Shown here: piece by piece, positions 1-11,496 of the stretch
Numbering within the stretch: the first letter of the stretch is position 1
Layout of the letters: the number at the start of each line of letters is the position of its first letter
Assembly: GCA_007570785.1 (NCBI GenBank)
Contig: ML664157.1
Span: forward strand, 7,965,425-8,029,424
Origin: Antilocapra americana
Lineage: Eukaryota; Chordata; Mammalia; Artiodactyla; Antilocapridae
DNA: 64,000 nucleotides
Reading direction: 5' to 3'
Translations under genes and position numbers: made by a program
The notes under the pieces: generated by a model
What the model was told of the DNA's origin: nothing
Database searches by the model: none
Seen by the model: only the letters and a program-made list of their open reading frames with translations

Positions 1-330
1 ATTTAAAATAAGAATATCATGACTATCTCAACATCTCTGTGCAGCATAGAGAATTTAATATAATTTCTATACTTAATTTTTCAAGAGAAGACAGAAATAG
101 ACTTTATGTAAAGCTCATGATTTTTGAATGTTGAAAACTAAATTGAACTAAAGATAAATGAAAGTAAAACTATAGCACATAAAGGCCATTGCCTTTTTCT
201 GGAAAAGCAAACTTTAATTTTATGTCCTGATTTTCACTACTTTGCAGAAAGTTGAACCAAGGGGAAACCCATGGAATATGACTACAACAGCTCTATTATA
301 AGCTGTCGGCTTCTTTCGGCAGGTTTGAAA
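1..330. other. AT-rich stretch, nothing recognised
   Basis: I see no repeat family, open frame or RNA signature here. It is ordinary AT-rich intergenic or intronic sequence. Confidence 0.5.
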
Positions 331-748
331 AGTGAAAGTTAAAGTCACTCAGTTGTGTCTGACTTTTTGCGGTCCCGTCGACTATACAGTCCATGGCACT
401 ATATTGAAGCAGGTTTCCCTTTTCCAGAGGATCTTCCCAACCCAGGGACTGAACCCACATTTCCCGCATTGCAGGCAGATTCTTTACCAGCTGAGCCAAA
501 AGGAAAGCCCAAGAATATTAGGGTGGGTAGCCTATCCCTTGTACAGCGTATCTTCTCGACCCAGGAATTGAGCCAGGGTCTCCTGCATTGCAGGCAGATT
601 CTTTACCAGCTGAGCCACAAGGAAAGCTCAAGAATACTGGGGTGGGTGGCCTATCCCTTCTCCAGCACGTCTTCTCAACCCAGGGATTGATCCAGGGTCT
701 CCTGCATTGCAAGCAGATTCTTTATCAACTGAACTATCAGGGAAGCCC
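331..748 (-). mobile_element. Bov-tA SINE with tripled tRNA-like head
   Basis: The element reads on the minus strand. From its 3' end (331) it has the BovB-derived tail (GTGAAAGT..GTGTCTGACT on the plus strand), then a tRNA-Glu-like head ending near 510. Two more head units follow at 511-629 and 630-748, each exactly 119 bp and each with the marker CAGGCAGATTCTTTACCAGC or a close variant. A normal Bov-tA has one head and is about 200 bp long, so this copy is enlarged by two tandem head units. A short AGGTTT at 321-326 and 755-760 could be the target duplication, but it is weak. Confidence 0.85.
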
Positions 749-950
749 TTCTGTAGGTTTAATATTAATAACTGATAGAGCGATGCTCTTCAACATTAGC
801 CTACTAAGTGGTCTTTTGTTTGTTCTGCACATGAAGCTAGTGTTATCTTTGAAAAACAAGTCTGTTCAGATGACTTCTCCACTCAGAACTTCCCCATCAC
901 TTCTAAAGTCTCTTGCAAAGCAGTTCTAAACCTTTTCTACAGCCTGTAAA

Positions 951-1154
951 AGTGAAAGTGCTAGTTGCTCAAGTCATTTCCAGCTCTGTGAACCAATGGA
1001 CTGAAGCCTGCCAGGCTCCTCTGTCCAAGGAATTCTCCAGGCAAGAATACTGGAGTGGGTTGCCTTTCCCTTCTCCAGGGGATCTTCCCAACCCAGGGAC
1101 TGAATCCAGGTCTCTTGCATGGCAGGCAGATTCTTTACTATCTGAGCCACTGCC
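951..1154 (-). mobile_element. Bov-tA SINE
   Basis: Minus-strand copy with the tail AGTGAAAGTGCTAGTTGCTC, the middle CAAGAATACTGGAGTGGGTTG and the head GGCAGATTCTTTACTATC. It is roughly full length with a diverged head start. Confidence 0.9.
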
Positions 1155-1224
1155 TCTGAGGTGGTGTTTCAGTAGCCGCAGATGCTTTGTTCCTCATCTC
1201 ATGAAATGGCAGAATTTCCTTCCT

Positions 1225-1572
1225 GACTCCCTGAATCTGGGCTGGCCTGGGAACTTCCTTTGATCATTAGAATGTGTCAGAGGGACTCTGAACAACTATG
1301 AACCTGGATCTAGAGGTCTAAACCTCCCACTCTCACCCCCTTGGAACACTTCTGCCACCATGTGAAGAAGGCTAATGTGGAAAACCATGTCTCCTAAGGA
1401 CATCCTAGACCAAAGCTCCAACAGAGCTGCCGGATGACTTCAGCTCTTGAGGGAGCCCAGGCAAGAGCACTAGAAGAATTGCCCAGTGAACCCACCGAAG
1501 TCAGAAATATGGATTACTGTGTTAAACCACCTGGTTTTAGTGTGTGCGCTCTGCAGTAAAAGATAATATAGT
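1225..1572 (+). mobile_element. MLT1-type LTR (ERVL-MaLR), ancient
   Basis: The text matches my memory of the MLT1 LTR consensus in order: CTGAATCTGGGCTGGCCTGG, then CCCTTGGAACACTTCTGCC, CATGTGAAGAAGG, and the block with GATGACTTCAGCTCTTGAGG through AGAAGAATTGCCCAG, ending near GTTAAACCACCTGG. It is an old solo LTR with no internal retroviral genes beside it. The subfamily is not resolved. Confidence 0.7.
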
Positions 1573-2210
1573 TCTACAAGGTCCTGGATGACCTGACCTC
1601 CTCTCTATTTCAGCCACTCTGGCCTCCTTGATATTTTCTGACCTACCAAACATTTCCTGCTCCTCCTTATACCTGAAGTTCTTTTCCTCCCAGTACTCAC
1701 AAAACTCCTTCATTCACTGAAGTCTCCTCACCACCTGATGGCAAAGAGCAATCATCTCTCTCCCTCTCACTCTCTAGCTTCTTCTCTTGCTTCTTTACTA
1801 TTCTTAGCTCATATGTACTGTAATCTTGAGTTTCCCAGGTGGCTCTGTGGTAAAGAATGTGCTTGCCAAGCAGGAGACATGGGTTTGATCCCTAGTCAAG
1901 AACATCCCCTAGAGAAGGAAATGGCAACCCACTCCAGTACTCTTGCCTGAAGAATCCCACAGACAGAGGAGCTTTGCAGACTACAGTGCATGGGACCACA
2001 AAAGAGTTGGGCACAACTTAGCAACTAAACAACAATAAATATGATCTTAGCTAGCAATCTGTTTGTATTTTCTCTTAACCTGAACGCAAACTCCAAGAAA
2101 CTAAACATTTTTATTTTGTTTACTAGTACATCCCTACCACCTAGAACATAAGAGTGTCTGGAACATAACAGGTGCTCAATGTAAAGTGTGTTGGATGCAT
2201 TGTTTTTCAA
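1573..2210 (+). mobile_element. L2 LINE 3' end, split by a SINE
   Basis: The segment 1573-1828 has the L2 landmark GCCACTCTGGCCTCCTTG followed by L2-like text. After the Bov-tA at 1829-2037 the element resumes at 2038-2210 with the L2 3' end, where CTAGAACATAAGAGTGTCTGG and AGGTGCTCAATGTAAAG correspond to the family's GCCTGGCACATAGTAGG/GCTCAATAAA end. Both pieces are collinear, so this is one old insertion interrupted later. Confidence 0.65.
1829..2037 (+). mobile_element. Bov-tA SINE inside L2
   Basis: Plus-strand copy: head TTTCCCAGGTGGCTCTGTGG, then GAAATGGCAACCCACTCCAG and the tail GTTGGGCACAACTTAGCAAC. It interrupts the L2 and is therefore younger than it. Confidence 0.9.
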
Positions 2211-2312
2211 TTCCTAGAGATTATTCCATGAGGATTCAAAGTAGGAAACTGGCACCTCAGATAGATGTGTCAGCCAATGTGTGATACATTATAGGCACTG
2301 AGAGAGAATCTT

Positions 2313-2333
2313 AAAAAAAAAAAAAAAAAAAAA
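2313..2333. repeat. Poly(A) run, 21 bases
   Basis: An uninterrupted run of A. No retroposed body with a recognisable family lies directly upstream, so it may be a simple repeat or the tail of an unrecognised element. Confidence 0.85.
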
Positions 2334-2663
2334 GAACCTAAAACTCCTGAAAGAGAGCAGTTAGCATGTATGTGCTCAAGTTTTTCTGGAACATAGGAAT
2401 TAGAGTTGCCTCTGTGTAGTAGTTGCAGATCTCATATTTATACTGATAATTTTTTATGCTATTCAGTTTCTTTCTGGGATTCTTTTCCTAAAACATTTTT
2501 TTCTGATCCTTATACAGACTTGTGTAGCTTCAATCATTATATTACCCTGCATACATCACAACTTATTTCCGACTTTATACCATTCCCTTTCATCCCACCC
2601 CTTAACTTCGGTCTAAGACATTAGATTTGTGGATATCTACTTTGTAACTGTCTTTTTTCAATT

Positions 2664-3002
2664 AGATTTCACCTTTAAAGCAGTTTGGGATCAACAGCAA
2701 AATCGAGTGGAAGGTACAGAGACTTCCCATATACCCTGTGCCCACAACACACCCATATCCTTCCCTACTGCCAACATTCCTCTCAGAGTGGTACATTTGT
2801 GACACCTCATGAACCTATATTGACACATCATTATTACCCAAAGTTCATAGTTTAAGATTCACTTTTGTTAGTGTGCATTCTATGTATTTGAACAAATATA
2901 TAACATGCATCCACCATTATAGTATCATTATTAGTTACACTGCCTAAAAACCCTGTGTTTCACCCATATACCCTTCCCTATCCCCTGGAGCTCACTCTCT
3001 TG
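2664..3002 (-). mobile_element. Old L1 (L1M-type) 3' UTR fragment
   Basis: The text (GGAAGGTACAGAGACTTCCC, GAGTGGTACATTTGTGACA, CATCCACCATTATAGTATCA) matches the sequence that in old mammalian L1s lies antisense, next to the reversed end of ORF2. I therefore place the element on the minus strand. It is non-coding and diverged. Confidence 0.6.
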
Positions 3003-3214
3003 ATTGAAATAATTTGGATGTTAGTGACCCCTAGGGAAGGTCTTATTCATGGGGGACATATCACACAGGCCAAGGAGATCAAATAAGAAAACATCACCTG
3101 ATATCCCTAGTGCTCACTGCGCAAAGGTACTGGGGCAACATTATATACCAGTTGCACATCGTAAGATGCAGAATATTGGCAAGTCCGTTCTCATAGGCTA
3201 CAACCCATTCTTAT

Positions 3215-3490
3215 TCAAACCAGAAATCTGAGTGCCATGCTGAACTCTTTCCTTTTTGTTTTGGTTTCCTTCCCATTTACTCACCAAATCCAGATGATTT
3301 AGCTTTCTAAATAGTCTTACAACCCATGCCCTCACCTTCCTTCAGTTCAACCATATGACTATAGCTCAGGTGCTCATTATCTCTTGTCTGAACTGTCATA
3401 ACAGCGTCTTACTGATATCCTTCCCTTCAGCCTTACCCCACCTCTAGTCCATTAATGGACAGACTGAGCGTTCTATCAGAAGATGGAAAA
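3215..3490 (+). mobile_element. Possible L2 LINE fragment
   Basis: It resembles the upstream part of the L2 3' region: CTCACCAAATCCAGATGATT, then CTCTTGTCTGAACTGTCATAA and TCTAGTCCATTAATGG. Matches are patchy, so the family call is tentative. Confidence 0.4.
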
Positions 3491-5265
3491 ACTAGAGAGG
3501 AAAGGATTTAGCTATTCTTGCTAGTATAATTTTTCAAGAATCTGAAGATGTTCAGCCTTATATTCAGCTTACTCACCTATTTTCCCAATAAGACTAGAAA
3601 TAATCTCTTTAGAGAATCTGAAGTGAAATGTTCTAGTATATTTTCTTCTCCAGCTTGTTTGTTTTTATCCTTTTAAGAGGATATTTTCTACTGGAACAAA
3701 CTTGGAACATTTATATGCACCTTCTCTTCTGTTCTTAGTTTCATTGTCAACAAATAGAACGTCAGAATCCTGTTTTATGTAGTCCCAGGAGATACTACTG
3801 CCTTATTTATTATTTGAAAGTGTAATGTTTCAACAATAGTCTCTCAGGTGCTTTATTTCTTCTCATTAATAGTATTCCCATAGTGTTCTACTTTATTTCT
3901 TTTGCTTGAATTTTATTATATGTATACATATATATACACACACAATATCTAATACACATATATACAATATCTAATATACATATGTATGGGCCTCGTGACT
4001 TACATTTAACTGGCAAATATGAATCCTTTTCTGTTGATGCCTCATAGGGTCCCAGATATGAGGGAACTGGGGTGAAAGATCCTTTCAGGATTCTTTTTAG
4101 CTCTGTCTTTTATGGAATTACTATGCACAGAGTCTTCTTCTGTCAAGATGCATGTAAAATTCTGATTTTTCTTTTATGGAGTTTTCTATGAAACATACAG
4201 AGCTGTTATTAGCATGGGAAAACCATATTTAATAATTATAAAAATCACATTTGTTTCTAAATGCACTGAAAACAATAGCCTTCAGTATCTAGGGAGAAAT
4301 ACTTTGAGTTCAAATACTTTAACCTATTTCTTTTATTCTACATTTAGAAACTCTTAAAAATAAGTACAGCATTTTATTATATTAGATCTCTTGTCATTAA
4401 GCAATGAATACTACTTTATTTCAAATTTCTGTGACAACTGAAAATTCAATTAGCCACTAATTTACTCTGACTACATTTTGCTCAAGTCTATGACTAATTA
4501 ACTATTGAAACTATGGTAAGTAGCTATTTCATTTATACTCCTTGCTGATGATTATTATTAAATGGTAAGTAGTAGCAGTTTTTACCCTTTGTGTTCCATT
4601 AGAGAATAACTTTTAATTACCGGCTTTTTGGTTATTGCTGTAATTATATCAGAGAAAGATAGGAATACTCTTATGAACTAGTCACAGAAAATATAGAACA
4701 TTAGGATTTGTAGAAATTACACAACCATTGCCAAAGTTGTGAACCTTATATTCTGGATCTGTACCCACATCACTCTTCTTCTGAGGAACTAAGATTCAAC
4801 TAGAGTGGCTGTCTTTCAAGAAATAGTGTAAACTGATGTATCACTGATTCCCTCTCCCCCCAACGCATACAAATACATCTTTACATCTGAATTTAAGTTA
4901 AATACGTTCTTTCCCAGAAAGCCAGTGGAAAAGGTAAGGTTGTGAAGAAACTGTAAGTTGACGGATGGTCACATTGTGAGGATATTTGTTCCCCTACTTT
5001 AGGTATATTATATAATAACAAGATTTCCCCTCCCCAAGTTGGTTTGGGAATATAATGATGTCTATGAATCTACTCAGAAAGTTAAACACCATTCATTGAA
5101 ATCTTTGGTCTAAGGTAGAACCAGAGACGTCTTCAGAAAGAGGTCATTTTGTGTAGCTGCAATTTCAGGCCAAGAGGAGCAAGAAATAACCAGAAGCCAG
5201 AAGTCACCTAAGAAGATGGGACATTGGAATTTGGGGGGAGAAGGGGAACCATTGAGTCTCCAGGC
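3491..5265. other. Unassigned AT-rich interval
   Basis: Apart from the TA/CA-rich tract at 3917-3987 I recognise no element, gene or RNA in these 1.8 kb. No frame carries a recognisable domain. Confidence 0.45.
3917..3987. repeat. TA/CA-rich simple repeat
   Basis: Imperfect TATA/CACA stretches, including TATATATACACACACAATA and two copies of ACAATATCTAATA-like text. Confidence 0.75.
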
Positions 5266-5267
5266 TC

Positions 5268-5412
5268 CTGGACCTTGTACAAGCTTTTCTGTATCCCTTT
5301 TCTCATATGATTCCCAAACAATTCTATAAATAGCTGTTACTATTTTGATTTTACAGATTAGGAAGTTAAGGATCAAAGAAGTAGGATACCTTGCAACTTT
5401 CATAAGTAGCAG
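5268..5412 (-). mobile_element. MIR SINE, diverged
   Basis: Reversed MIR core: TCTCATATGATTCCCAAACA, then ATTTTACAGATTAGGAAGTT and GTAGGATACCTTGCAACTTT, which parallel the family's reversed CATTTTACAGATGAGGAAAC block. Confidence 0.6.
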
Positions 5413-6040
5413 ACACTTTAAACAATAAGGTCTCCTTTATTCAGCCATGCTTTTAAGAAAAGTGCACAAGGAAGATATCCTTTAGGAATTTATAAATACC
5501 TGGCTAACCATCAGCAGAACATTTCCCCATACACTAAACATCACCAGCTCTGTCCAGAAGGTAAACACCATGGCATGTGTGAATTCTTTTACTGGTTACC
5601 TGCGTCACTCAAACTAGAAACTTAAGCTTAATACAGCAATAATATCTGTCAATAATGTTTTCCCAGATAATTAACAACAACTACAGTGAAAGAGCAGATC
5701 TGAATATCCTTATTCAACAAAAAAAATAAAACTTATTTAAAATATACCAAAGGTACTTCTACAATTCTTCCTACTAACATTTATAATAGATTTCTATTCT
5801 TTAAATTATCTATGCAAATTGGTACCTGCTCCAGGTTATAAACATGTAATCATCTCCAACCTGAAAAAGGGATCTTTTTAAAATATTACAAGATTGAACT
5901 TGTTATCTGAGTTGAAAACAAATTAAATGCATTGTTTGCAATGAATCACATTTGAAAATGTGTACAGAGAGCATCAAAACATATTTACATAAGCAATTTA
6001 GAATTATGCTGTTTTTCCATAAATAAAAAAATGTAAAGTT
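5413..6040. other. Unassigned interval
   Basis: No repeat family, gene or RNA recognised; AT-rich. Confidence 0.45.
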
Positions 6041-8058
6041 TTCAGTTCAGTTCAGTTCAGTTGCTCAGTCGTCTCTGACTCTTTGTGACCTCATGAGCTG
6101 CAGCATGCCAGGCCTCCCTGTCCATCACCAACTCCCAGAGTTTACCCAAACTCAGGTCCTTCAAGTGGGTGATGCCATCCAGCCATCTCATTCTCTGTTG
6201 TCCTCTTCTCTTCCTGCCCCCAATCCTTCCAGCATCAGGGTCTTTTCCAAGGAGTCAATGCTTTGCATGAGGTGGCCAAAGTACTGGAGTTTCAGTTTCA
6301 ACATCAGTCCTTCCAATGAACACCCAGGACTGATCTCCTTTAGGATGGACTGGTTGGATCTCCTTGCAGTCAAAGGGACTCTCAAGAGTCTTCTCCAATG
6401 TCACAGTTCAAAAGTATCAATTCTTTGGTGCTCAGTTTTCTTTACCGTCCAACTCTCACATCCATACGTGACCAGTGGAAAAACCATAGCCTTGACTAAA
6501 CAGACCTCTGTTGGCAAAGTATAATGTCTCTGCTTTTTAACACACTATCTAGGTTGGTCATAACTTTCCTTCTTCTCCTGGCAATATTGATTCCAGCTCG
6601 TGCTTCTTCCAACTCAGCGTTTCTCATGATGTACTCTGCATAGAAGTTAAATAAGAAGGGTGACAGTATACCTCCTTGATGTAATCCTTTCCCTATTTGG
6701 AACCAGTTTGTTGTTCCATGTCCAGTTATAACTGTTGCTTCCTGATCTGCATACAGGTTTCTCAAGAGGCAGGTCGGGTGGCCTGGTATTCCATCTCTTT
6801 CAGAATTTTCCACAGTTTATGGTGATACACACAATCAAAGGCTTTGGCATAGTCAATAAAGCAGAAATAGATGTATCTGGAATTCTGTTGCTTTTTTTAT
6901 GATCCAATGGATGTTGGCAATTTGATCTCTGGTCCCTCTGCCTTTTCTAAAATCAGCTTGAATACCTGGAAGTTCATAGTTCACATATTGTTGAAGCCTG
7001 GCTTGGAGAATTTTGAGCATCACTTTACTATCATGTGAGGTGAGTGCAATTGTGTGGTAGTTTGTGCATTCTTTGGCATTGCCTTTCTTCTTTGGGATTA
7101 GAATGAAAACTGACCTTTTTCAGTCCTGTGGCCACTGCTGAGTATTCCAGATTTACTGGCATATTGAGGGCAGCACTTTCACAGCATCATCTTTCAGGAT
7201 TTGAAATAGCTCAACTGGAATTCCATCACTTCCACTAGCTTTGTTCGTAGTGATGTTTCCTAAGGCCCACTTGACTTCACATTCCAGGATGTCTGGCTCT
7301 AGGTGAGTGATCACACTATTGTGATTATCTGGATCGTGAAGATCTTTTTTGTACAGTTCTTCTGTGTATTTTTGCCACCTCTTCTTAATATCTTCTGCTT
7401 ATGTTAGGTCCATACCATTTCTGTCCTTTATTGTGCCCATCTTTGCATGAAATATTCCCTTGGTATCTCTAATGTTCTTGAGATCTCTAGTCCTTCCTAT
7501 CCTATTGTTTTCCTCTATTTCTTTGCATTGATCACTGAGGAAGGCTTTCTTATCTCTCCTTGCTATTCTTTGGAACTCTGCATTCAGATGGGAATATCTT
7601 TCTTTTTCGCTTCTCTTTTTTTCACAGCTATTTGTAAGGCCTCCTCAGACAGCCATTTTGCTTTTTTGTATTTCTTTTCCATGGGGATGGTCTCAACTCC
7701 TGTCTCCTGCACAATGTCGCAAACCTTCATCCATAGTTCATCAGGCACTCTGTCTATCAGATCTAGTCCCTTAAATCTATTTCTCACTTCTACTGTATAA
7801 TCATAAGGGATTTGATTTAGGTCATATCTGAATGGTCTAGTAGTTTTCTCTGCTTTCTTCAATTTAAGTCTGAATTTGGCAATAAGGAGTTCATGATCTG
7901 AGCCACAGTCAGCTCCTGGTCTTGTTTTTTGCTGACTGTATAGAGCTTCTCCATCTTTGGCTGCAAAGAATATAATCAATCTGATTTCGATGTTGACCAT
8001 CTGATGATGTCCATGTGTAGAGTCTTCTCTTGTGCTGTTGGAAGAGGGTGTTTGCTAT
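6041..8058 (-). mobile_element. BovB LINE (RTE), 5'-truncated
   Basis: The 3' terminus is the tandem TTCAGTTCAGTTCAGTTCAG at 6041, with the element on the minus strand. Going upstream it covers the 3' UTR, the reverse transcriptase part and the end of the endonuclease part, stopping at 8058 inside the endonuclease-coding sequence. The family is about 3.2 kb, so about 1.1 kb is missing at the 5' end, typical of target-primed insertion. Frameshifts and stops break the frame throughout. Confidence 0.95.
7584..8000 (-). pseudogene. BovB ORF2 remnant: endonuclease end and linker
   Basis: This 138-codon open stretch of the 6.0-8.1 kb BovB covers the join of the apurinic-like endonuclease to the reverse transcriptase. 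It contains PGADCGSDHELLIAKFRLKL, where the SDH motif is the last catalytic motif of this endonuclease family, followed by TTRPFRYDLNQIPYDYTVEV and the lysine-rich linker EKKYKKAKWLSEEALQIA. The start is arbitrary because the upstream frame is lost. It is a fragment of a larger polyprotein and not a gene. Confidence 0.8.
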
Positions 8059-8740
8059 TAGAGCTTTCAGTACTACTTTAAATATCATCTTCATGGCACT
8101 AGAAGAAATAAATGTGTTTTAAACACATTGTGTGAATGCTCTTGCCAAAAATGTAGAAATATAAGACCTCATCTAACCTAATGTGTTCTGTGTTTTGTGA
8201 AATGACAATCACATTTTTCTCATACAGAGACGCATCATTACAAAGCACAATGGTGGCACCATGCTGTCATTCTTTGGGGTGAATGAAGTGTGGTGTTGAT
8301 CAAAACCAGGACTCATATTGATGATATATTAATTGCCTTTTTTGGAGTTTGGTTTTGTTTCCTTTTTCCAAGTGATATCAAAACAATATAGCTTCCAAGC
8401 ATCTAATTGAATATGAAGTTAAGCTTCGGAAATGTGCAGTCCAATTTTGTTACATAGATTAATCCCTAAACAAACATATTGTAAATAAGTTTTATATTTA
8501 TTTAATTTGATTGTAAGTGTCTAGATCTTTGTTATCTTAGAACCCAGATATTCATTAAACCTCCTTTTATAGTTTACATTAGAGAGGAAAACTCTACTTC
8601 ATTACTGAAAGAAATCCTCAGTGCTAATAATATATATTTGTATTCTCTTTCCTTACTTAGAAATTAGTTTGATCTGCTTTCTCTCTGAAAGATAATATGT
8701 AAGTGGAAAATTTATTATCTTACTGTCTCTGACCACAGGT
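8059..8740. other. Unassigned interval
   Basis: No element or gene recognised. The last 11 bases (8730-8740) are the left target duplication of the following SINE. Confidence 0.45.
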
Positions 8741-8954
8741 TGTGGACTTTCTGGGTGGCTCAGTGGTAAAGAATCCACCATAATGCAGGAGACTAAAGTT
8801 CGATACCTGGATTGAGAAGATTCCCTAAAGATGGAAGTGGCAACTTACTCCAATATTCTTGCCTAGGAAATCCCATAGACAGAGGAGTCTGGCGGACTAT
8901 AGTCCATGGGGTCACAAGAGTAGAACACAACTTAGCAACTGAACAACAACAACA
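8741..8954 (+). mobile_element. Bov-tA SINE with target duplication
   Basis: Plus-strand copy, from the head (GGTGGCTCAGTGGTAAAGAA) to the tail AACTTAGCAACTGAACAACA. TGACCACAGGT occurs at 8730-8740 and 8955-8965, a perfect 11-bp target-site duplication that fixes both ends. Confidence 0.92.
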
Positions 8955-9312
8955 TGACCACAGGTAAGTCATTTGAATAATTACTACTTTAAAATAAGAT
9001 AGCATCCCTTCTCTGTTACTCTTGTTCCATGGAAATTCTGAGAATTTTATGTGTTTTAAACATTAAAAAATGTTTTGATCTCTTTGTAAGAATAATAAGT
9101 ATGACTTCCAAGCTCTTTTTAACCTACAAATTTTACATTCTATGTCTGTTAAGCACAAAGGACCAAGGGAAGTACAATGAAATATAAGACATGATTCCTT
9201 CTGTCAATGGCTTTGTCTTGTTTTTAGTGAGATTGGACAGTATGTAGAAATGGTCATATGTTGTTTTCATCCTTAAAAACCATTCAGCTCTCTTCTAGTC
9301 AACTAGGTACAA

Positions 9313-9455
9313 TAGACACTTGACCAACATGGGTTTGAATTGCACAGACTCACTTTTATGCAGACTTTTAAAAATAATAAATATACTAGTGTTGAATCCA
9401 TGGATGCAGAGGAACCCTGGTTGGGGAGGAACCACAGATAGGGAGGGCTGACAGT
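9313..9455 (+). mobile_element. Tigger-like DNA transposon remnant
   Basis: ACACTTGACCAACATGGGTT, GAATTGCACAGACTCACTTT and GTTGAATCCATGGATGCAGA resemble the terminal part of the Tigger1 group (family text: TTGACCCTTGAACAACACGG, then TCCACTTATATGCGGATTTT). Only an end is left and no transposase is visible. The strand is by similarity only. Confidence 0.5.
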
Positions 9456-10267
9456 AAGTCACCTAGATATTTGTAACTGCAACCAAGTGTCAGCATCCCT
9501 AAACAGTCCTATCCATTAAGACTCAAGCAGTTTGGATAAGATAGACCCTACCTTCTGATACAGAAACCCTGTCTTCCTTCTTGCATCTAAAGTTAAAAAA
9601 CTTAAGACCTAACCCTTAAACTGTAATCTCACAAGCATGATGAGAGTGCTTGTCCTGAAAGGAAGCCAATATTACACCCTCAGAACAGAGATGAGCCACA
9701 ACAGAGATTCTGACAGCCATACATTCTAATATATTGAATTGACCCAATGCCAGTATTGCTCTCAACTTTAGACAATAGATTGCTATCTGTGACCTGCAAC
9801 AAACACATTCCTATCTGATATACACATCAAAAGCTAAAAAAAGAAAGTGATGAATAGCTGTTCACACTGTATTACAAAAAATAGAAAAGAATTTTTAGTC
9901 CCATGTATCCCTACAACACACACACATCCCCTTCCAAATGTCCTTGTTTTGCATCTAAGCAGCTAAAATTTTGAGCACTCATCCATTGTTACCCTGCACA
10001 AAGTACTGAGGTACTTCTTGGAAATTTTAGTTCTTGCATAAAACCAATTGAGACAAATTTTAAATTCAAAAAAGAAAAAAAAAAAAAACATTGTCCTAAG
10101 ATGGGAATTTTGGCTTCTGAGCAAAATATAGTTGTCTTTTTTTTAAAAACAGAAACATGGACTATGACCTTAATAATTATGTAGAATGCCAAGTAATAAT
10201 GAGGAAGCCTCTTCCAAGAGAATTAAAAGAATGAGATGATAGAGATGACTTCTTCCCTTCTTATACT
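9456..10267. other. Unassigned interval
   Basis: No family recognised. It contains an A-rich run near 10067-10088. Confidence 0.45.
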
Positions 10268-10505
10268 TTAGTAGTGATTCTAACCAGGATAATTTTTCTT
10301 CATAGGAGACATTTGGAATGTCTGGAAACATTTGACTATTACAACTAGTGGGGGGTGGGGATGGGTAGGGAGGAGGAAGCTGCTACTGGCATCTAGTGTG
10401 TAGATACCAAGGATGTCATTGAACATTCTATGATACATAGGACATTTCCTATCCATAAAGAATTCTCTGGCCCACAATGCCAGTAGTACTGAGATTTAGC
10501 AGTCC
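10268..10505 (+). mobile_element. MER20-like hAT DNA transposon
   Basis: The order GTGATTCTAACCAGGATAAT, GAGACATTTGGAATGTCTGG, GCTACTGGCATCTAGTGTGT and GAACATTCTATGATACATAG follows the MER20 consensus as I recall it (GGACATTTGGCAATGTCTGG, CTACTGGCATCTAGTGGG). It is non-autonomous and old. The strand follows the direction in which I recall the consensus. Confidence 0.65.
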
Positions 10506-11496
10506 TTTCCAATGGAATACACCTTAGGATTCAGATATTTAGTTGGCATAAACTTTTAGAGAGGGTCAACAAAACTACTAGGTGGAAATGGTAGAAATAC
10601 TGCATACTTTGGTCATAGAAAACTGAACACAATCACTCTTAAATTATCAGTTATTAATACCTACATATTCACATATTAGTTATCCATGAAAGATTTTAGC
10701 ATTTTAGTCTTCCTTGTTGTCCAGTAACTATCATATGAAACATCAATGATCTGATTTGCATAGGTGGGTTTCATATGTGCTTCCAGAGATCTTTGGTACT
10801 GGGTAGGTAGGCAACCTTATGATTTAAAGAGGCTAGTTTCAACTGGTCCATTGCCCATATGATTTACATAGGTAAACCGCATCTCTGACTCTGTATTCAT
10901 CCTTCAAAGCTAATCAAATATTCCACTTATTTTGATATTTCCTGCATCTAAAGTCAAAGAGAAATATGCTAATTCTACATATTTAGTCAATGGAGCTGTC
11001 CCTTTCAGGCAGTATGCTACTTTTCTATAGTCAAGTTAAAAAATGTGGCTATATTGAAATGAATGTCAAATAGCAGAGTTATTAAAATAAAACCTTTTCA
11101 ATTTCATACACACAGGGTTCAAGAACACCAACAACAATCAAACTTCTTAGAGAAAACTTGTCAAAAGCAATTTTACTTTTACATGACATTAGCCACTACA
11201 AGATGAAAAACTACTCTTTTGCCAAAGAGATCTTATGGCAAGTTCTGAGTAAAAAAAGGCAACACACTTTGCACAATCCGAACTTACCAAATAACTCATT
11301 AATAGATAAATTAGGTAATTTTAAAAGTCAAGCCAGTGTGTGTATATAAACTGAATATAAAAATTTTAGTTACTGAGTTAATACTGAGATAATTAATGTT
11401 CCAAAAGAGTATATTCCATCTCTGATTTTACAAAAAGAGTTATTTCAGTTTGCTTCCAAATGTCCAATTTTTGATCATTATTAGTAATTCAAATGA
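10506..11496. other. Unassigned interval
   Basis: AT-rich, with no repeat, gene or RNA recognised. A 63-codon frame near 11158-11349 has no recognisable feature. Confidence 0.4.

Noticed and set aside
331..748. Evenly spaced repeats suggesting a CRISPR-like array
   Set aside because: The 119-bp units are tRNA-derived SINE heads in a mammalian genome and have no alternation of identical repeats and unique spacers.
5110..5403. 97-codon reversed frame
   Set aside because: It overlaps the MIR and shows no domain, signal or splice context.
8741..8954. tRNA gene in the Bov-tA heads
   Set aside because: The heads descend from a tRNA but have no cloverleaf with an acceptor stem; they are SINE promoters. 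This applies to all Bov-tA copies here.
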